Assembly (NCBI RefSeq): GCF_014334015.1
Contig: NZ_CP060488.1
Location: 5,166,501 to 5,230,500, forward strand
DNA: 64,000 bases
Source of the DNA: Bacteroides sp. M10
GTDB lineage: Bacteria; Bacteroidota; Bacteroidia; Bacteroidales; Bacteroidaceae
Direction of reading: 5' to 3'
Positions within the stretch are counted from its first letter, which is position 1. Every line of letters starts with the position of its first letter. The notes under the pieces are model-generated. The model had not been told where the DNA came from, ran no database searches, and worked only from the letters and a program-made list of their open reading frames with translations. Of this stretch, positions 26,636 to 36,162 are shown in pieces. Made by a program: the position numbers and the translations under genes.

Positions 26636-27961
26636 TTAGCGACTAGCAAGTTTTTGACTGCTTACATGTTCTCTACCTATAAATATTTTCGAGTCTATTA
26701 ATAATAGCGTATAGAAAATAATAAAATATTTCATATAACCATATTCTCCTGTAATAGTCGAATAAGCGATGTAATAAACAGCTAATGTAATCACAAACAA
26801 TGTTACATTAACATTCTTGTTCATTCTATATACCCCCCTAAATAACCAAACAAATGTAATGAACCACACACACAAGCCTACTATACCACTATTACAAAGT
26901 ACAACGAAAATAAGAGACTCGAAAGCTAATAAAACAGGGTGAAGATCATGAATAGACATGTAATAGCCACACCATTCATATCCCTTTCCAAAAATTAAAC
27001 AATTTTGTATTTCCCTTAAACAACCATTCAGTTGCTCCATACGCATATCAATAGAAGAGCCTTCCACATTCGTTTTGCGACTATCCTTAATAAAAATTGA
27101 ATCTACCATTGCTGATAGTTCTGGTATATTTTCAATAATAACATAACCAATAAATCCTATAACGGCGACATATATCATCGGTTTAATTCGATGTAACATT
27201 AATAGATAAAAGAAAACAGTCAGAAACATGGCAGCTATCGGAGTACGGATGCCACAAAGAAAAATACAGACAACAATAAAAAACATCAATAAATATATAA
27301 ATAATGGTTTTATTTTATCTTTCAAAGAATAAAGATATACCATTGCTAAGCCTAAAAATAGACCGAAAATCATAGGGTGAGTGAACACTGATGATATTTT
27401 GATCATAAGCCGAGCCATTTGCTCACCAAATTGAGCCTCACGCAATTCTGCATTATTAATCTGTGCCATAAAATAGACATAAGGATTTAATCCATTCAAG
27501 GTCAACAAGAAAATTCCATATATAACGATGACAATAATTACAATAACCATACAGTTTCTACTATATCTAATGATTTTAGGATCATATCTAGACACATTCC
27601 ACATAACTATTGGTAATACTAAATTAGTCATCATATTTGCACGCCATGAATTCAATGCAATATCTGTTGGAACAAACTCTTGAAAAGGCATCATAATAAG
27701 CATCATAGCATAGAAAAAAATAAATGGATAGAATGGACGTAAATCCAACCTAACTTTACCGTGATGTTTATAATAATCTATGACAAAAGCAATAAGAAGT
27801 AAAATATTCGCAAAATTCCAGCTCAGAGAAATCCCTAAAAAATTTATATTAAAATATGGAACCAAAAAAAAGTAAACGAGATACAAAACCAGACCTATTC
27901 GCAACTTTACGAAAAAAGCCACAAGAATGATAATGGTTAACCAAGATTGAATAAATGCCAT
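26636..27961 (-). CDS. O-antigen/capsule polymerase, Wzy-like
   Basis: 441 residues with about ten to eleven predicted membrane helices and a large loop in the second half (about 265-325), the layout of Wzy polymerases and O-antigen ligase family proteins. Sequence identity within this family is low, so the call rests on topology and context. The pattern IFLCGIRTPIAAMFLTVFFY, followed by an SSID-rich loop, fits the O-antigen ligase domain. The locus otherwise has Wzx, Wza and Wzc but no other polymerase candidate. It would join repeat units in the periplasm. Confidence 0.8.
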   Translation of the reverse strand: MAFIQSWLTIIILVAFFVKLRIGLVLYLVYFFLVPYFNINFLGISLSWNFANILLLIAFVIDYYKHHGKVRLDLRPFYPFIFFYAMMLIMMPFQEFVPTDIALNSWRANMMTNLVLPIVMWNVSRYDPKIIRYSRNCMVIVIIVIVIYGIFLLTLNGLNPYVYFMAQINNAELREAQFGEQMARLMIKISSVFTHPMIFGLFLGLAMVYLYSLKDKIKPLFIYLLMFFIVVCIFLCGIRTPIAAMFLTVFFYLLMLHRIKPMIYVAVIGFIGYVIIENIPELSAMVDSIFIKDSRKTNVEGSSIDMRMEQLNGCLREIQNCLIFGKGYEWCGYYMSIHDLHPVLLAFESLIFVVLCNSGIVGLCVWFITFVWLFRGVYRMNKNVNVTLFVITLAVYYIAYSTITGEYGYMKYFIIFYTLLLIDSKIFIGREHVSSQKLASR

Positions 27962-27989
27962 AGAGCGGATATTGTAATATAGGCTAAAA

Positions 27990-29126
27990 TTAGTCCAAGC
28001 TTTTATATTTTGTAACTATTCTCTCTACTATAGCATCTGCTTCCTTTTCACCGATATCATTTATCATGGCTGTACTATCATAAATGCCATTTGCTTCAAA
28101 TGCTCCTTGAAATTTATAACTATATGCTAACCCAAACAATGGTACTCCTGTATACATAGCTGCAAAATTAGCATGCATACGTGTACCAATAAAAAACTTC
28201 ATTTGAGATATAATAAACTTTATTTGGGGCGAAATCAAATCTTGATCAATAAGTATAATATTGCTCTTATCATGCAATTTAGAATAGACATCACGTGCAG
28301 CTTCCAAATCGTCATTTGCAACTTCTACTTTCTGATAATTATATGAATGAGGTATTAAATAAATCGCAATATTCTTCTGTTGGAAATAAACAATAAGTTT
28401 ATTTATGAGATATGGATACGTAGAGAATTGCCCTGAAAGAGTTCTAAATTTATTGCTATAAGCCAATCCGCTTATATTAATACCTATTGCATTAGCCTTA
28501 ATTTCAATGTTAAAAGGTTCCGGTTTCATATAGTATGACAAATCCCTCGTTTGTTCATACTTCAATCCCATTGCCTCCAAATCAGAAGCATATTTATCAT
28601 CACGAACAAAAATTTGACTAGCGTAACAAAGTATACGGTCAGCTATAACTTTATTCTTGCTCTCTCTAAATGGTCCTAATGTTTGAGGAAGAATAATAAC
28701 AGGAATATTAAATTTCATTGCTAAATTGATATCAGGCAACCGATTGAGAAAAGAGGTAGTATTATAAATATCTGAAAAGCCATCTCCTCCATTAATTGCA
28801 GCAACGTACTCGACTTGCTTTATCATTCGTCCTAAATTAGTAAAAGGTAAACAAACATGCAAATATTTAAACAACAAAGCTTCTACAAAAAAAACATTAA
28901 CCGTTAAACATTCCCATTTCACACCTGCTATATCAATCTTTTGAATATTAGTTCCCCTATTTTTTGATTTAAAAAGATTTTTCACAAAACGAAAATTTAG
29001 AATTTTCGTCTCCTTTGATAACAATTCTCTCTCATTCAGAAAAGAAAGTGAGCCATAGCTTAAAGCTGCTGTTCCTCTATTATTATCTCTAAAATTAAGT
29101 CCTGAAATGATAATATATGGTTTCAT
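27990..29126 (-). CDS. Polysaccharide pyruvyl transferase family protein
   Basis: I start the gene at 29126 (MKPYIIISGLNFRDNNRGTA, 378 residues), since the ATG at 29156 lies inside the preceding gene. The NRGTAALSYGSLSFL start, the AAINGGDGFSDIY and IILPQTLGPF segments, and the C-terminal IKFIISQMKFFIGTRMHANF with VPLFGLAYSYKFQG are typical of the PS_pyruv_trans family (CsaB-like branch). It is different in sequence from the member at 20368-21405. It is paired with the FrhB-like gene directly upstream. Confidence 0.87.
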   Translation of the reverse strand: MKPYIIISGLNFRDNNRGTAALSYGSLSFLNERELLSKETKILNFRFVKNLFKSKNRGTNIQKIDIAGVKWECLTVNVFFVEALLFKYLHVCLPFTNLGRMIKQVEYVAAINGGDGFSDIYNTTSFLNRLPDINLAMKFNIPVIILPQTLGPFRESKNKVIADRILCYASQIFVRDDKYASDLEAMGLKYEQTRDLSYYMKPEPFNIEIKANAIGINISGLAYSNKFRTLSGQFSTYPYLINKLIVYFQQKNIAIYLIPHSYNYQKVEVANDDLEAARDVYSKLHDKSNIILIDQDLISPQIKFIISQMKFFIGTRMHANFAAMYTGVPLFGLAYSYKFQGAFEANGIYDSTAMINDIGEKEADAIVERIVTKYKSLD

Positions 29127-29133
29127 TGTATTT

Positions 29134-30102
29134 TTATTTAACAATTTTATAAACAATTCGAATTATAAGCATATGAAATCTAAGCATGAATGGAGATAAT
29201 GTCATGATTTTCTTATATAATATATTATTCCCCATTTTTGATAATATATTATTAAACTTTTTTTCTAGCGATGCTTTATCTTTGGCCATTATAGTATGTC
29301 CTTGAGCTTCTATATAGTCTTCCACAGAAGAATCTATTAGCCGCAATAACGACTTATTTTTCATTTCTTCAATAAAAGCTAATCCCTTCTCTGTATTGAT
29401 TAAAAACATTGTATGACCTATTTTGTCACTAATTTTATATTTTCCCAACCAAGGATCTGCTAATGATACATCCGCCTTATAGCTAATATCTTCTTTGCAC
29501 ATGAGGCAACGTTTGGGACGGAATAATTTTGACTGATGCATTAATCTCCAAGGATTAGTATAATTATTTTTATATATTTTTTTACCATCAAACAATTCTA
29601 TTTGTATCCCACTTGGCCACCCATTTCCCCTATATTGCATATTAATCACCTGACTTTTATCAATACCCATATACCGATAACAAAGCCATGTTCCCTCAAG
29701 AGTAGTTTGTCCTGAACAACAGAATGATATAATAAAATTATTAATATTATTCCTATCCAACACGGACCGTATTCCTTGAACTTGACAAGGCATACAAGTC
29801 ACTATAATACCATTTTTAATACTCGATATATTCTCCTTTAAAAAAGAGAATATATCGATATCTTGATAAACACTACCACAGATATTTATTTCATTAAAGT
29901 CATATATCAATTTTGGAATATAGCCGCACTTTTCTTTATCATAAACAAAAGTCATAGAGGTATCATATTCAGACGTTGAAAGGAGATATTTAATGATAGA
30001 TGTTCCTATACCGCCCGAAGATGCTTTATAACGAATCAGGTCATCTGTTGAATATCCGATATAATAAGCTAATGCTTTATTTATATTAGAATTTTCTTTC
30101 AT
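29134..30102 (-). CDS. FrhB-like protein without ferredoxin domain
   Basis: 322 residues. It starts directly at the FrhB core (YKASSGGIGTSIIKYLL), then GIIVTCMPCQVQGIRSVLDR, NMQYRGNGWPSGI, KRCLMCKEDISYKADVSLAD and PWLGKYK. Compared with the protein at 21402-22613 it lacks the N-terminal 2x[4Fe-4S] ferredoxin part, so electrons must come from elsewhere. Cysteines in CMPCQ and CLMCKED remain as likely cluster ligands. It overlaps wzx by 17 bases. Confidence 0.8.
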   Translation of the reverse strand: MKENSNINKALAYYIGYSTDDLIRYKASSGGIGTSIIKYLLSTSEYDTSMTFVYDKEKCGYIPKLIYDFNEINICGSVYQDIDIFSFLKENISSIKNGIIVTCMPCQVQGIRSVLDRNNINNFIISFCCSGQTTLEGTWLCYRYMGIDKSQVINMQYRGNGWPSGIQIELFDGKKIYKNNYTNPWRLMHQSKLFRPKRCLMCKEDISYKADVSLADPWLGKYKISDKIGHTMFLINTEKGLAFIEEMKNKSLLRLIDSSVEDYIEAQGHTIMAKDKASLEKKFNNILSKMGNNILYKKIMTLSPFMLRFHMLIIRIVYKIVK

Positions 30103-31636
30103 ATCTCTTATTAAATTTATTCTTGATATATGTTATAAAAAACGTGCGTTCATCCTTAGACATTCCACTAAAAAATATAAAGATACATGTAGCTACCAAT
30201 GACACTAAGGAAAGTATTATAAAACGTTCTAATCCTTGCGTCATGAAACTAATTATAATATATGGAGATATCAATGAAAATATAGAAACCAATATAACCC
30301 TTACTATAACATCCTTAAAAAATATTCGTATAGACAACCCTATAATCCTATGTAGCATTATTAAACGAACAACAAGGCAAAGAATAGAAATAAAAATAGT
30401 TGCATAATAGCAATATGCTGGCTCAAATCCCATTTTAAAAAGACCATATGAAAGCGGAAATGCCATCAAAGCTAATCCTCCCACAATTATTTGGTAATTC
30501 CGTATGTTGCCAGTGGCTAACATTGCAGTAAATAAAGTATTTGAGAGAGATTGACATAACATATATATCAAAGATAACTGTACAAAAATAACTGTATATT
30601 TTGGTGTATTTTTCAGCCAACATGCAAGAATATATTCTGTTTCGAAAAGAATGGGTATTACCATAATCAACAAAAGATAAAAAGAATAACGCGAACCAGT
30701 CATTACAAGTTTCATCATATATTCTCTATTTCCAGATGCATAAGATTTTGTTATTTGCGGATTAAGTGCCATGACAAAATTGCTTACAAACTGATTTAAA
30801 GCATTATCAACTTGTGTCGTAATTCCTCTAGCCGCATTAACTGCTACACCAAAGAATATATTTAAAAGAATATTAATTCCATAGTTAGTCAAAACGACCG
30901 ATGAGGACCCAATTATATTCCAGCCAGAGAATCCTAAAATTTGTTTATAATAAAAACGTTCTTTTACCAATTTGAATTTACATTCAATAAAATTTTTCGA
31001 ACAATACACCCCATAAATCATACGAATAGCTAAAGAAACCAGCAACATTAAAGCTCCATATATTATCAACTTATCAAAAGTGGATAATATCAATAGATAA
31101 ACGATGAGTAATTTCAGAATAGACTCTATTAAAGTGATATAAGCAAAAGCAGCCATCCGTTCATGTGCAATTATAGTTGAATTATATGGGATGCTAATAA
31201 TATTAACAACAAATGTTATTAATGAAAACTGAAACACCCAGTTAGCAGCCGTTAATCTTGATATAGGGATATTCATTTGATTATTCAAAAAATATACACC
31301 TACGCTCTCTGCAAGTACGATTATTACGAGTGCTATAATTATATGTATTAATACAGCTGTCGAGAAAATCTCCTGACTATGATTTTCATCTTTTTTTCCT
31401 AATTCATATGTAATGAAGCGTTGTGTAGACGATGTTAATGTAGCACTAATTAAAGCGAACATTCCAACAAATCCACCTACAACATTATAAATTCCAAAAT
31501 CATTTATACCTAGAACTTCTAAAATCACACGTGAAGTATACAAACTTATGGCCATTGTAATGAATGTCCGAATATAAAGAAGTAATGTATTCTTCGCTAT
31601 ACGTTTAGAATTATTTTGTGTAATATTTTCAGTCAA
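30086..31636 (-). CDS. Capsule repeat-unit flippase, Wzx family
   Basis: 516 residues with twelve to fourteen predicted membrane helices. The start IAKNTLLLYIRTFITMAISL and the segments SRVILEVLGINDFGIYNVVG, GMFALISATLTSSTQRFITY and ARGITTQVDNALNQFVSNFV fit the polysaccharide biosynthesis/MVIM-MATE-like family found in Bacteroides capsule loci. It would move the lipid-linked repeat unit across the inner membrane. The gene is very AT-rich. A gap of 78 bases without a terminator separates it from rmlB. Confidence 0.9.
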   Translation of the reverse strand: MTENITQNNSKRIAKNTLLLYIRTFITMAISLYTSRVILEVLGINDFGIYNVVGGFVGMFALISATLTSSTQRFITYELGKKDENHSQEIFSTAVLIHIIIALVIIVLAESVGVYFLNNQMNIPISRLTAANWVFQFSLITFVVNIISIPYNSTIIAHERMAAFAYITLIESILKLLIVYLLILSTFDKLIIYGALMLLVSLAIRMIYGVYCSKNFIECKFKLVKERFYYKQILGFSGWNIIGSSSVVLTNYGINILLNIFFGVAVNAARGITTQVDNALNQFVSNFVMALNPQITKSYASGNREYMMKLVMTGSRYSFYLLLIMVIPILFETEYILACWLKNTPKYTVIFVQLSLIYMLCQSLSNTLFTAMLATGNIRNYQIIVGGLALMAFPLSYGLFKMGFEPAYCYYATIFISILCLVVRLIMLHRIIGLSIRIFFKDVIVRVILVSIFSLISPYIIISFMTQGLERFIILSLVSLVATCIFIFFSGMSKDERTFFITYIKNKFNKRYERKF

Positions 31637-31714
31637 AATAAAAAATTATCCGTTAATTATTAATGTTTATAGAAAACTTTAATAATTCATTTTACCAATA
31701 TAAAAATGCTCTTA

Positions 31715-32788
31715 TTAAAGAGATTTATCATCTCTATCATTGTCTTTTTGATAATCACCACTTGTCACATTATCCATCCAGTTCTGATTATCCAAATACC
31801 ATCTAACAGTTTTCTCTATCCCTTCTTCAAACTGTAAACTTGGTTCCCAACCTAATTCATTCTTTAATTTATTCGAATCAATTGCATAACGCAAATCATG
31901 TCCTTTACGGTCTGTTACATAAGTAATCAAATGATCTGAAGTACCCTCCGGATTACCTAACAAACGATCAACTGTCTTTATGATTACTTTTATAAGATCA
32001 ATATTCGTCCATTCATTAAAACCACCAATATTATAGGTATCAGCCGTGTTTCCGTTATGGAAAATCAAATCTATCGCCCTAGCATGGTCAACAACATACA
32101 ACCAATCTCTTACATTTTCTCCCTTACCATATACAGGCAAGGGTTTGCCCTGACGGATATTATTTATAAACAATGGAATCAGTTTCTCCGGAAACTGATA
32201 AGGACCATAATTATTGGAACAGTTTGTCACAATGGTAGGCATACCATAAGTATCATGAAAAGCCCTCACAAAATGATCGCTACCTGCCTTGCTAGCTGAA
32301 TAAGGACTATGGGGCTGGTATTTAGTTTCTTCCGTAAAGAAGGTGCCATCGAATTCCAAAGCGCCATAAACCTCATCTGTAGAAATATGATAAAAACGCT
32401 TACCTTCGTAACATTCAGGAAGATATTCCCAACTCAACCGGGCAGCCTGTAATAAAGAAAGGGTACCGATGACATTAGTGTGAGCAAAAGCAAATGGATC
32501 CCTAATACTACGGTCTACATGACTTTCAGCGGCCAGGTGAATAACTCCATCAATACGATACTGCTTGAAAATTTCTAGCATTTTATCAAAGTCACAGATA
32601 TCAGCCTTTACAAAGGTATAATTAGGCTGATTCTCAACATCTTTCAGGTTAACCAGATTACCGGCATAAGTCAGTTTATCCAGATTGATAATATGATATT
32701 CAGGATATTTATTGACGAACAAACGTACAACGTGTGATCCGATGAAGCCTGCTCCACCTGTAATCAGTATATTCCGTGCAAAATTCAT
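31715..32788 (-). CDS. rfbB: dTDP-glucose 4,6-dehydratase
   Basis: 357 residues, normal for RmlB. The NAD-binding ILITGGAGFIGSHVVRLFVN, HLAAESHVDRSIRDPFAF, ISTDEVYGALE, the catalytic YSASKAGSDHFVRAFHDTYG (YxxxK) and VTNCSNNYGPYQFPEKLIPL are all intact. It converts dTDP-glucose to dTDP-4-keto-6-deoxyglucose in the cytoplasm. It is the last of four rml genes (order A, C, D, B) that supply dTDP-L-rhamnose for the capsule. Residues about 345-357 form an acidic, poorly conserved tail. Confidence 0.95.
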   Translation of the reverse strand: MNFARNILITGGAGFIGSHVVRLFVNKYPEYHIINLDKLTYAGNLVNLKDVENQPNYTFVKADICDFDKMLEIFKQYRIDGVIHLAAESHVDRSIRDPFAFAHTNVIGTLSLLQAARLSWEYLPECYEGKRFYHISTDEVYGALEFDGTFFTEETKYQPHSPYSASKAGSDHFVRAFHDTYGMPTIVTNCSNNYGPYQFPEKLIPLFINNIRQGKPLPVYGKGENVRDWLYVVDHARAIDLIFHNGNTADTYNIGGFNEWTNIDLIKVIIKTVDRLLGNPEGTSDHLITYVTDRKGHDLRYAIDSNKLKNELGWEPSLQFEEGIEKTVRWYLDNQNWMDNVTSGDYQKDNDRDDKSL

Positions 32789-32795
32789 GTCTATT

Positions 32796-33662
32796 TTAAT
32801 AAGCTGATTGTTGTTTCAATTCATTTATACATTTCTGTAGAGAGTCCTTCCAGTAGGGAACAGTGATTCCAAAAGCAGATTTCACCTTTGTTTTATCCAG
32901 TACAGAAAAATGAGGACGCTTTACCTTACTGGGAAATTCATCGCTGTGGCAAGGTTGAATATCACACACATTGCCACTCAAGTCACAGATTTCCTTCGCA
33001 AAGTCATACCATGAACACACACCTTCATTACTAAAATGGTAGATGCCTTCTTTATAGAGTTGATTCTCCTCAATCACTTGATAGATAACAGATGCTAAAT
33101 CTCCGGCATAAGTGGGAGTACCAACCTGATCAAAGACTACTTTCAGGGTATCTTTATCAGCTGTGAGTTGTCGCATCGTTTTTACGAAGTTCTTCCCATA
33201 AGGGGAATAAAGCCAGGCGGTACGAAAGATAAGATAATGACAGCCGGTCTCTTGTATGCTATGCTCACCGGCCAGCTTCGTTTTACCATACACACCCAAA
33301 GGATTAGTTTCCCAATCTTCCCGACAAGGGACATTTCTGTCTCCCTGAAAAACATAATCAGTAGAGACATGTATTAAGGTAGCATCAGCTTCTTTTGCTA
33401 CAACAGCCAGATTCTCCACTGCCTTATTATTCAATAAATCAGCAGTCGCGAAATCGTCTTCCGCCTTGTCTACATTGGTATAGGCAGCACAATTAACGAT
33501 GACATGAATTTGGTTGTCATTGACCATTTTACGGATAGAATCACGACTGGTTATATCCAACTCTGCCACATCGGTAAAAATATATTGGTTGGAGCTGGTT
33601 GACGACACACGGCGCATCTCATTACCAAGCTGACCGTTAGCTCCTGTCACTAGAATATTCAT
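32796..33662 (-). CDS. rfbD: dTDP-4-dehydrorhamnose reductase
   Basis: 288 residues. The N-terminal MNILVTGANGQLGNEMRRVS, the STDYVFQGDRNVPCRE loop, the GVYGKTKLAGEH catalytic YxxxK, and the FRTAWLYSPYGKNFVKTMRQ strand are characteristic. It performs the last step to dTDP-L-rhamnose. The stop is 7 bases before rmlB and the start 5 bases after rmlC, so these genes are tightly coupled. A second, more distant relative lies at 61669-62580. Confidence 0.94.
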   Translation of the reverse strand: MNILVTGANGQLGNEMRRVSSTSSNQYIFTDVAELDITSRDSIRKMVNDNQIHVIVNCAAYTNVDKAEDDFATADLLNNKAVENLAVVAKEADATLIHVSTDYVFQGDRNVPCREDWETNPLGVYGKTKLAGEHSIQETGCHYLIFRTAWLYSPYGKNFVKTMRQLTADKDTLKVVFDQVGTPTYAGDLASVIYQVIEENQLYKEGIYHFSNEGVCSWYDFAKEICDLSGNVCDIQPCHSDEFPSKVKRPHFSVLDKTKVKSAFGITVPYWKDSLQKCINELKQQSAY

Positions 33663-33667
33663 TGAGC

Positions 33668-34237
33668 TTAATACAGATTTTCGTTATAATCAAATAACCA
33701 GCCGGCTTCTTCCAGACGTTCGTGATGTTGGTCTTTCCCGGAAAGGATTATTTTATCAGCAGGAACCTTCCAGTCGATTTTCAATGCGGGATCATCCCAA
33801 GCCAGGGCACCTTCACATTGGGGAGCATAGAAGTTGTCACATTTATATTGAAAAATAACCTCTTCCGTCAGGACAACAAAGCCATGGGCGAATCCACGCG
33901 GAATAAAGAACTGACGATGGTTTTCTTCAGTCAATTCCACTGATACATGCTCTCCAAATGTTGGTGAGCCTTTACGAATATCGACAGCCACATCAAGGAC
34001 AGAGCCTTTAATGACACGTACCAGTTTACTCTGGGCATAAGGTGGCTTCTGAAAATGAAGGCCACGTAAAACACCATAGCTGGATTTACTTTCATTATCC
34101 TGGACAAAATCTACCTTACGGACCTTTTCTGCAAATTCACGTTGAGAGAAAGATTCGAAAAAGTAACCACGGTCATCTTTAAAAAGGCGGGGTTCAATGA
34201 TGACAACGCCCTCGATAGCAGTTTTGATTATTTCCAC
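33668..34237 (-). CDS. rfbC: dTDP-4-dehydrorhamnose 3,5-epimerase
   Basis: 189 residues with the RmlC cupin. FKDDRGYFFESFSQREF, QDNESKSSYGVLRGLHFQKP with the catalytic His, KLVRVIKGSVLDVAVDIRKG and FIPRGFAHGFVVLTEEVIFQ are all present, with normal length. It epimerises C3 and C5 of the 4-keto sugar. It lies between rmlA and rmlD in the capsule operon. Confidence 0.95.
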   Translation of the reverse strand: MEIIKTAIEGVVIIEPRLFKDDRGYFFESFSQREFAEKVRKVDFVQDNESKSSYGVLRGLHFQKPPYAQSKLVRVIKGSVLDVAVDIRKGSPTFGEHVSVELTEENHRQFFIPRGFAHGFVVLTEEVIFQYKCDNFYAPQCEGALAWDDPALKIDWKVPADKIILSGKDQHHERLEEAGWLFDYNENLY

Positions 34238-34286
34238 TGTGATTAGTGTTTGTTAGTTATTTAAATTACCGGAAAGAAATATGGCA

Positions 34287-35174
34287 TTATTCCAGTCCCA
34301 GTTCATTTATTACTTTTAAAAGGTACTGGCCATATTGGTTCTTTAGCATGGGCTTGGCCAGTTCACGCATTTTATCCGCTGTTATCCAGCCATGACGCAG
34401 GGCAATACCTTCAAGACACGCGACTTTCAATCCCTGACGCTTTTCAATCACTTCAATAAAAGTACTGGCTTCGGAAAGAGAATCGTGCGTGCCGGTATCA
34501 AGCCAGGCAAAGCCACGGCCTAATAGTTGGACCTTTAATTGGTGGTCATTGAGAAATTCCTGATTAACGGTAGTGATTTCTAACTCTCCACGGGGAGAGG
34601 GTTGTATATGTTTGGCTACATCCACCACTTTATTGGGGTAGAAATAGAGTCCCACTACAGCGTAGTTAGATTTTGGATTTGTAGGTTTCTCTTCGATGCT
34701 CAAAACATTTCCATCCTTGTCAAAGTCAGCAACTCCATAACGTTCGGGATCGGCAACCCAATAACCGAATACGGTTGCTTTCTGCTCCTCCTCGACTGTA
34801 CGGACAGCCTCCTGCAACATGCGGGTAAAGCTTTGGCCATAGAAGATATTATCACCTAATACCAGGCAGACGGAATCATTCCCGATGAAGTCTTCACCGA
34901 TAATAAAGGCTTGTGCCAGACCGTCCGGAGAGGGTTGTTCGGCATACTCAAACCGTACTCCATAGTCGGAGCCATCGCCTAAAAGACGTTTGAAGCCCGG
35001 AAGATCATAAGGAGTGGAAATAATCAGGATCTCACGGATTCCAGCCAACATAAGGACTGAAATCGGATAATAAATCATGGGCTTGTCAAAGACAGGAAGC
35101 AACTGCTTACTCACTCCTTTGGTGATAGGATACAGACGAGTGCCTGAACCACCGGCTAAAACGATTCCTTTCAT
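34287..35174 (-). CDS. rfbA: Glucose-1-phosphate thymidylyltransferase
   Basis: 295 residues. [20 protein letters not shown] with the GGxGTRL nucleotide loop, [49 protein letters not shown] and [20 protein letters not shown] define RmlA. It activates glucose-1-phosphate to dTDP-glucose. It is the first enzyme gene of the capsule operon, 72 bases behind upxY. No UpxZ-type gene lies between them. Confidence 0.95.
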   Translation of the reverse strand: MKGIVLAGGSGTRLYPITKGVSKQLLPVFDKPMIYYPISVLMLAGIREILIISTPYDLPGFKRLLGDGSDYGVRFEYAEQPSPDGLAQAFIIGEDFIGNDSVCLVLGDNIFYGQSFTRMLQEAVRTVEEEQKATVFGYWVADPERYGVADFDKDGNVLSIEEKPTNPKSNYAVVGLYFYPNKVVDVAKHIQPSPRGELEITTVNQEFLNDHQLKVQLLGRGFAWLDTGTHDSLSEASTFIEVIEKRQGLKVACLEGIALRHGWITADKMRELAKPMLKNQYGQYLLKVINELGLE

Positions 35175-35246
35175 AAAAACTTATTTCAATTTTAGAAAAT
35201 AAGTAAGCTGTTTTGAGATGGACACAAAGTAGCTTTTATTCTGTGT

Positions 35247-35813
35247 TTATTTAAACAGTTCCACATACCCTCTCGGCATATCCGCACAAGCACACCCCAG
35301 CATATTTAACCGGACAGCAATCTTACTCCTGCCATCCACCATAACAAGCTCTCCTACAAGACCAGTCAAGGGACCTTTAATGACACGCACTTTTTCACCA
35401 CGTGCCAAAGGAGCACTATTCATACAGATTGCCTCTTCGGAATAGTCGAGCATAAAACGGAAACGGGCCATTTGTTCATCAGGAATGATAGTCGGACTGC
35501 TCTCACCGCGCATTACCATATAACGACTAACGGTAGAAAAGGAAAGAACCTCTTTGCGTTCCTTAGGATCAGCATGTACAAAAACCATCATGGGAAGCAA
35601 CACGGATTCAACCACTTTACGGCGGTCACTCCATTGATGGACTTCTTGCTGGACCGGTACAAAATTTTCAATCCCCATTTTGTCTAAACGTTCGGCTACC
35701 TTCTTCTCATGATGCATACGAACCAGAGCGACATACCAGCGTTTAGAGTGTGCTACGCCTTCCCCTGTCCCAATTTTAGGCCCAGCACTTAAAGTTTCTT
35801 TCGTTAGAATCAT
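35247..35813 (-). CDS. UpxY-family capsule transcription antiterminator (NusG-like)
   Basis: 188 residues. The NusG-like N-domain begins RWYVALVRMHHEKKVAERLD and continues MGIENFVPVQQEVHQWSDRR and VLLPMMVFVHADP. A KOW-type C-terminus reads LARGEKVRVIKGPLTGLVGE. UpxY proteins are encoded first in Bacteroides capsule operons and let RNA polymerase read through the leader and the long operon. The start codon is only 17 bases from the inner inverted repeat of the invertible promoter segment, so when the segment is flipped the leader would be about 50 nt. The companion anti-antiterminator UpxZ is absent here. Confidence 0.9.
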   Translation of the reverse strand: MILTKETLSAGPKIGTGEGVAHSKRWYVALVRMHHEKKVAERLDKMGIENFVPVQQEVHQWSDRRKVVESVLLPMMVFVHADPKERKEVLSFSTVSRYMVMRGESSPTIIPDEQMARFRFMLDYSEEAICMNSAPLARGEKVRVIKGPLTGLVGELVMVDGRSKIAVRLNMLGCACADMPRGYVELFK

Positions 35814-35830
35814 ACTTTTTTACCCCTTAA

Positions 35831-35860
35831 GTTTCCGTTACTTCTTAGGTAACGGAAATT
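35831..35860 (+). repeat. Left inverted repeat of the invertible capsule promoter segment
   Basis: A 30-bp site matching the reverse complement of 36099-36128 at 29 of 30 positions. It is built like a tyrosine-recombinase core: arms TTTCCGTTAC (35832-35841) and GTAACGGAAA (35849-35858) flank a 7-bp spacer TTCTTAG. Confidence 0.9.
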
Positions 35861-36098
35861 ATAGAGTACTGGACACCTACCACAAAAAGAAGAAGAAATA
35901 CGTACGAACAAGGGAGTTTAGATACATTTTGCCTGATATACAGAGATATTTGAAAAGTATAGGCAGTCGAATTCATAGAACATGAAATAGGAATGTTTCA
36001 TGTCCCGATACATTTTTACTGTATATTTAAATAAAAAGAGAAAAAAAAGGAATTTTGCTTGTATGTTATTAACAAATTTGTCTATATTTGCACCGAAT
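35861..36098. promoter_or_regulatory. Invertible 238-bp promoter segment of the capsule operon, OFF orientation
   Basis: The segment lies between two 30-bp inverted repeats, directly upstream of upxY and next to a tyrosine recombinase gene. It carries one strong Bacteroides promoter (36059-36090) on the plus strand, pointing away from upxY. No TAnnTTTG on the minus strand faces the capsule genes. Inversion would place the -7 box near 35869-35876 facing upxY. Confidence 0.85.
36059..36090 (+). promoter_or_regulatory. Promoter inside the invertible segment
   Basis: TTG at 36059-36061 and TATATTTG at 36083-36090 with a 21-bp gap. In this orientation it reads rightward through the right inverted repeat into the antisense strand of the recombinase gene. 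Confidence 0.65.
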
Positions 36099-36128
36099 AA
36101 TTTCCGTTACCTAAGAAGTAACAGAAAC
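36099..36128 (-). repeat. Right inverted repeat of the invertible capsule promoter segment
   Basis: Arms TTTCCGTTAC (36101-36110) and GTAACAGAAA (36118-36127) flank the spacer CTAAGAA, the reverse complement of the left spacer TTCTTAG. The two sites are therefore in inverted orientation. The single difference from the left repeat is A for G at 36122. Confidence 0.9.
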
Positions 36129-36162
36129 ATTTCGCCCTTGATTTCTAATACTTTATCGTCAA

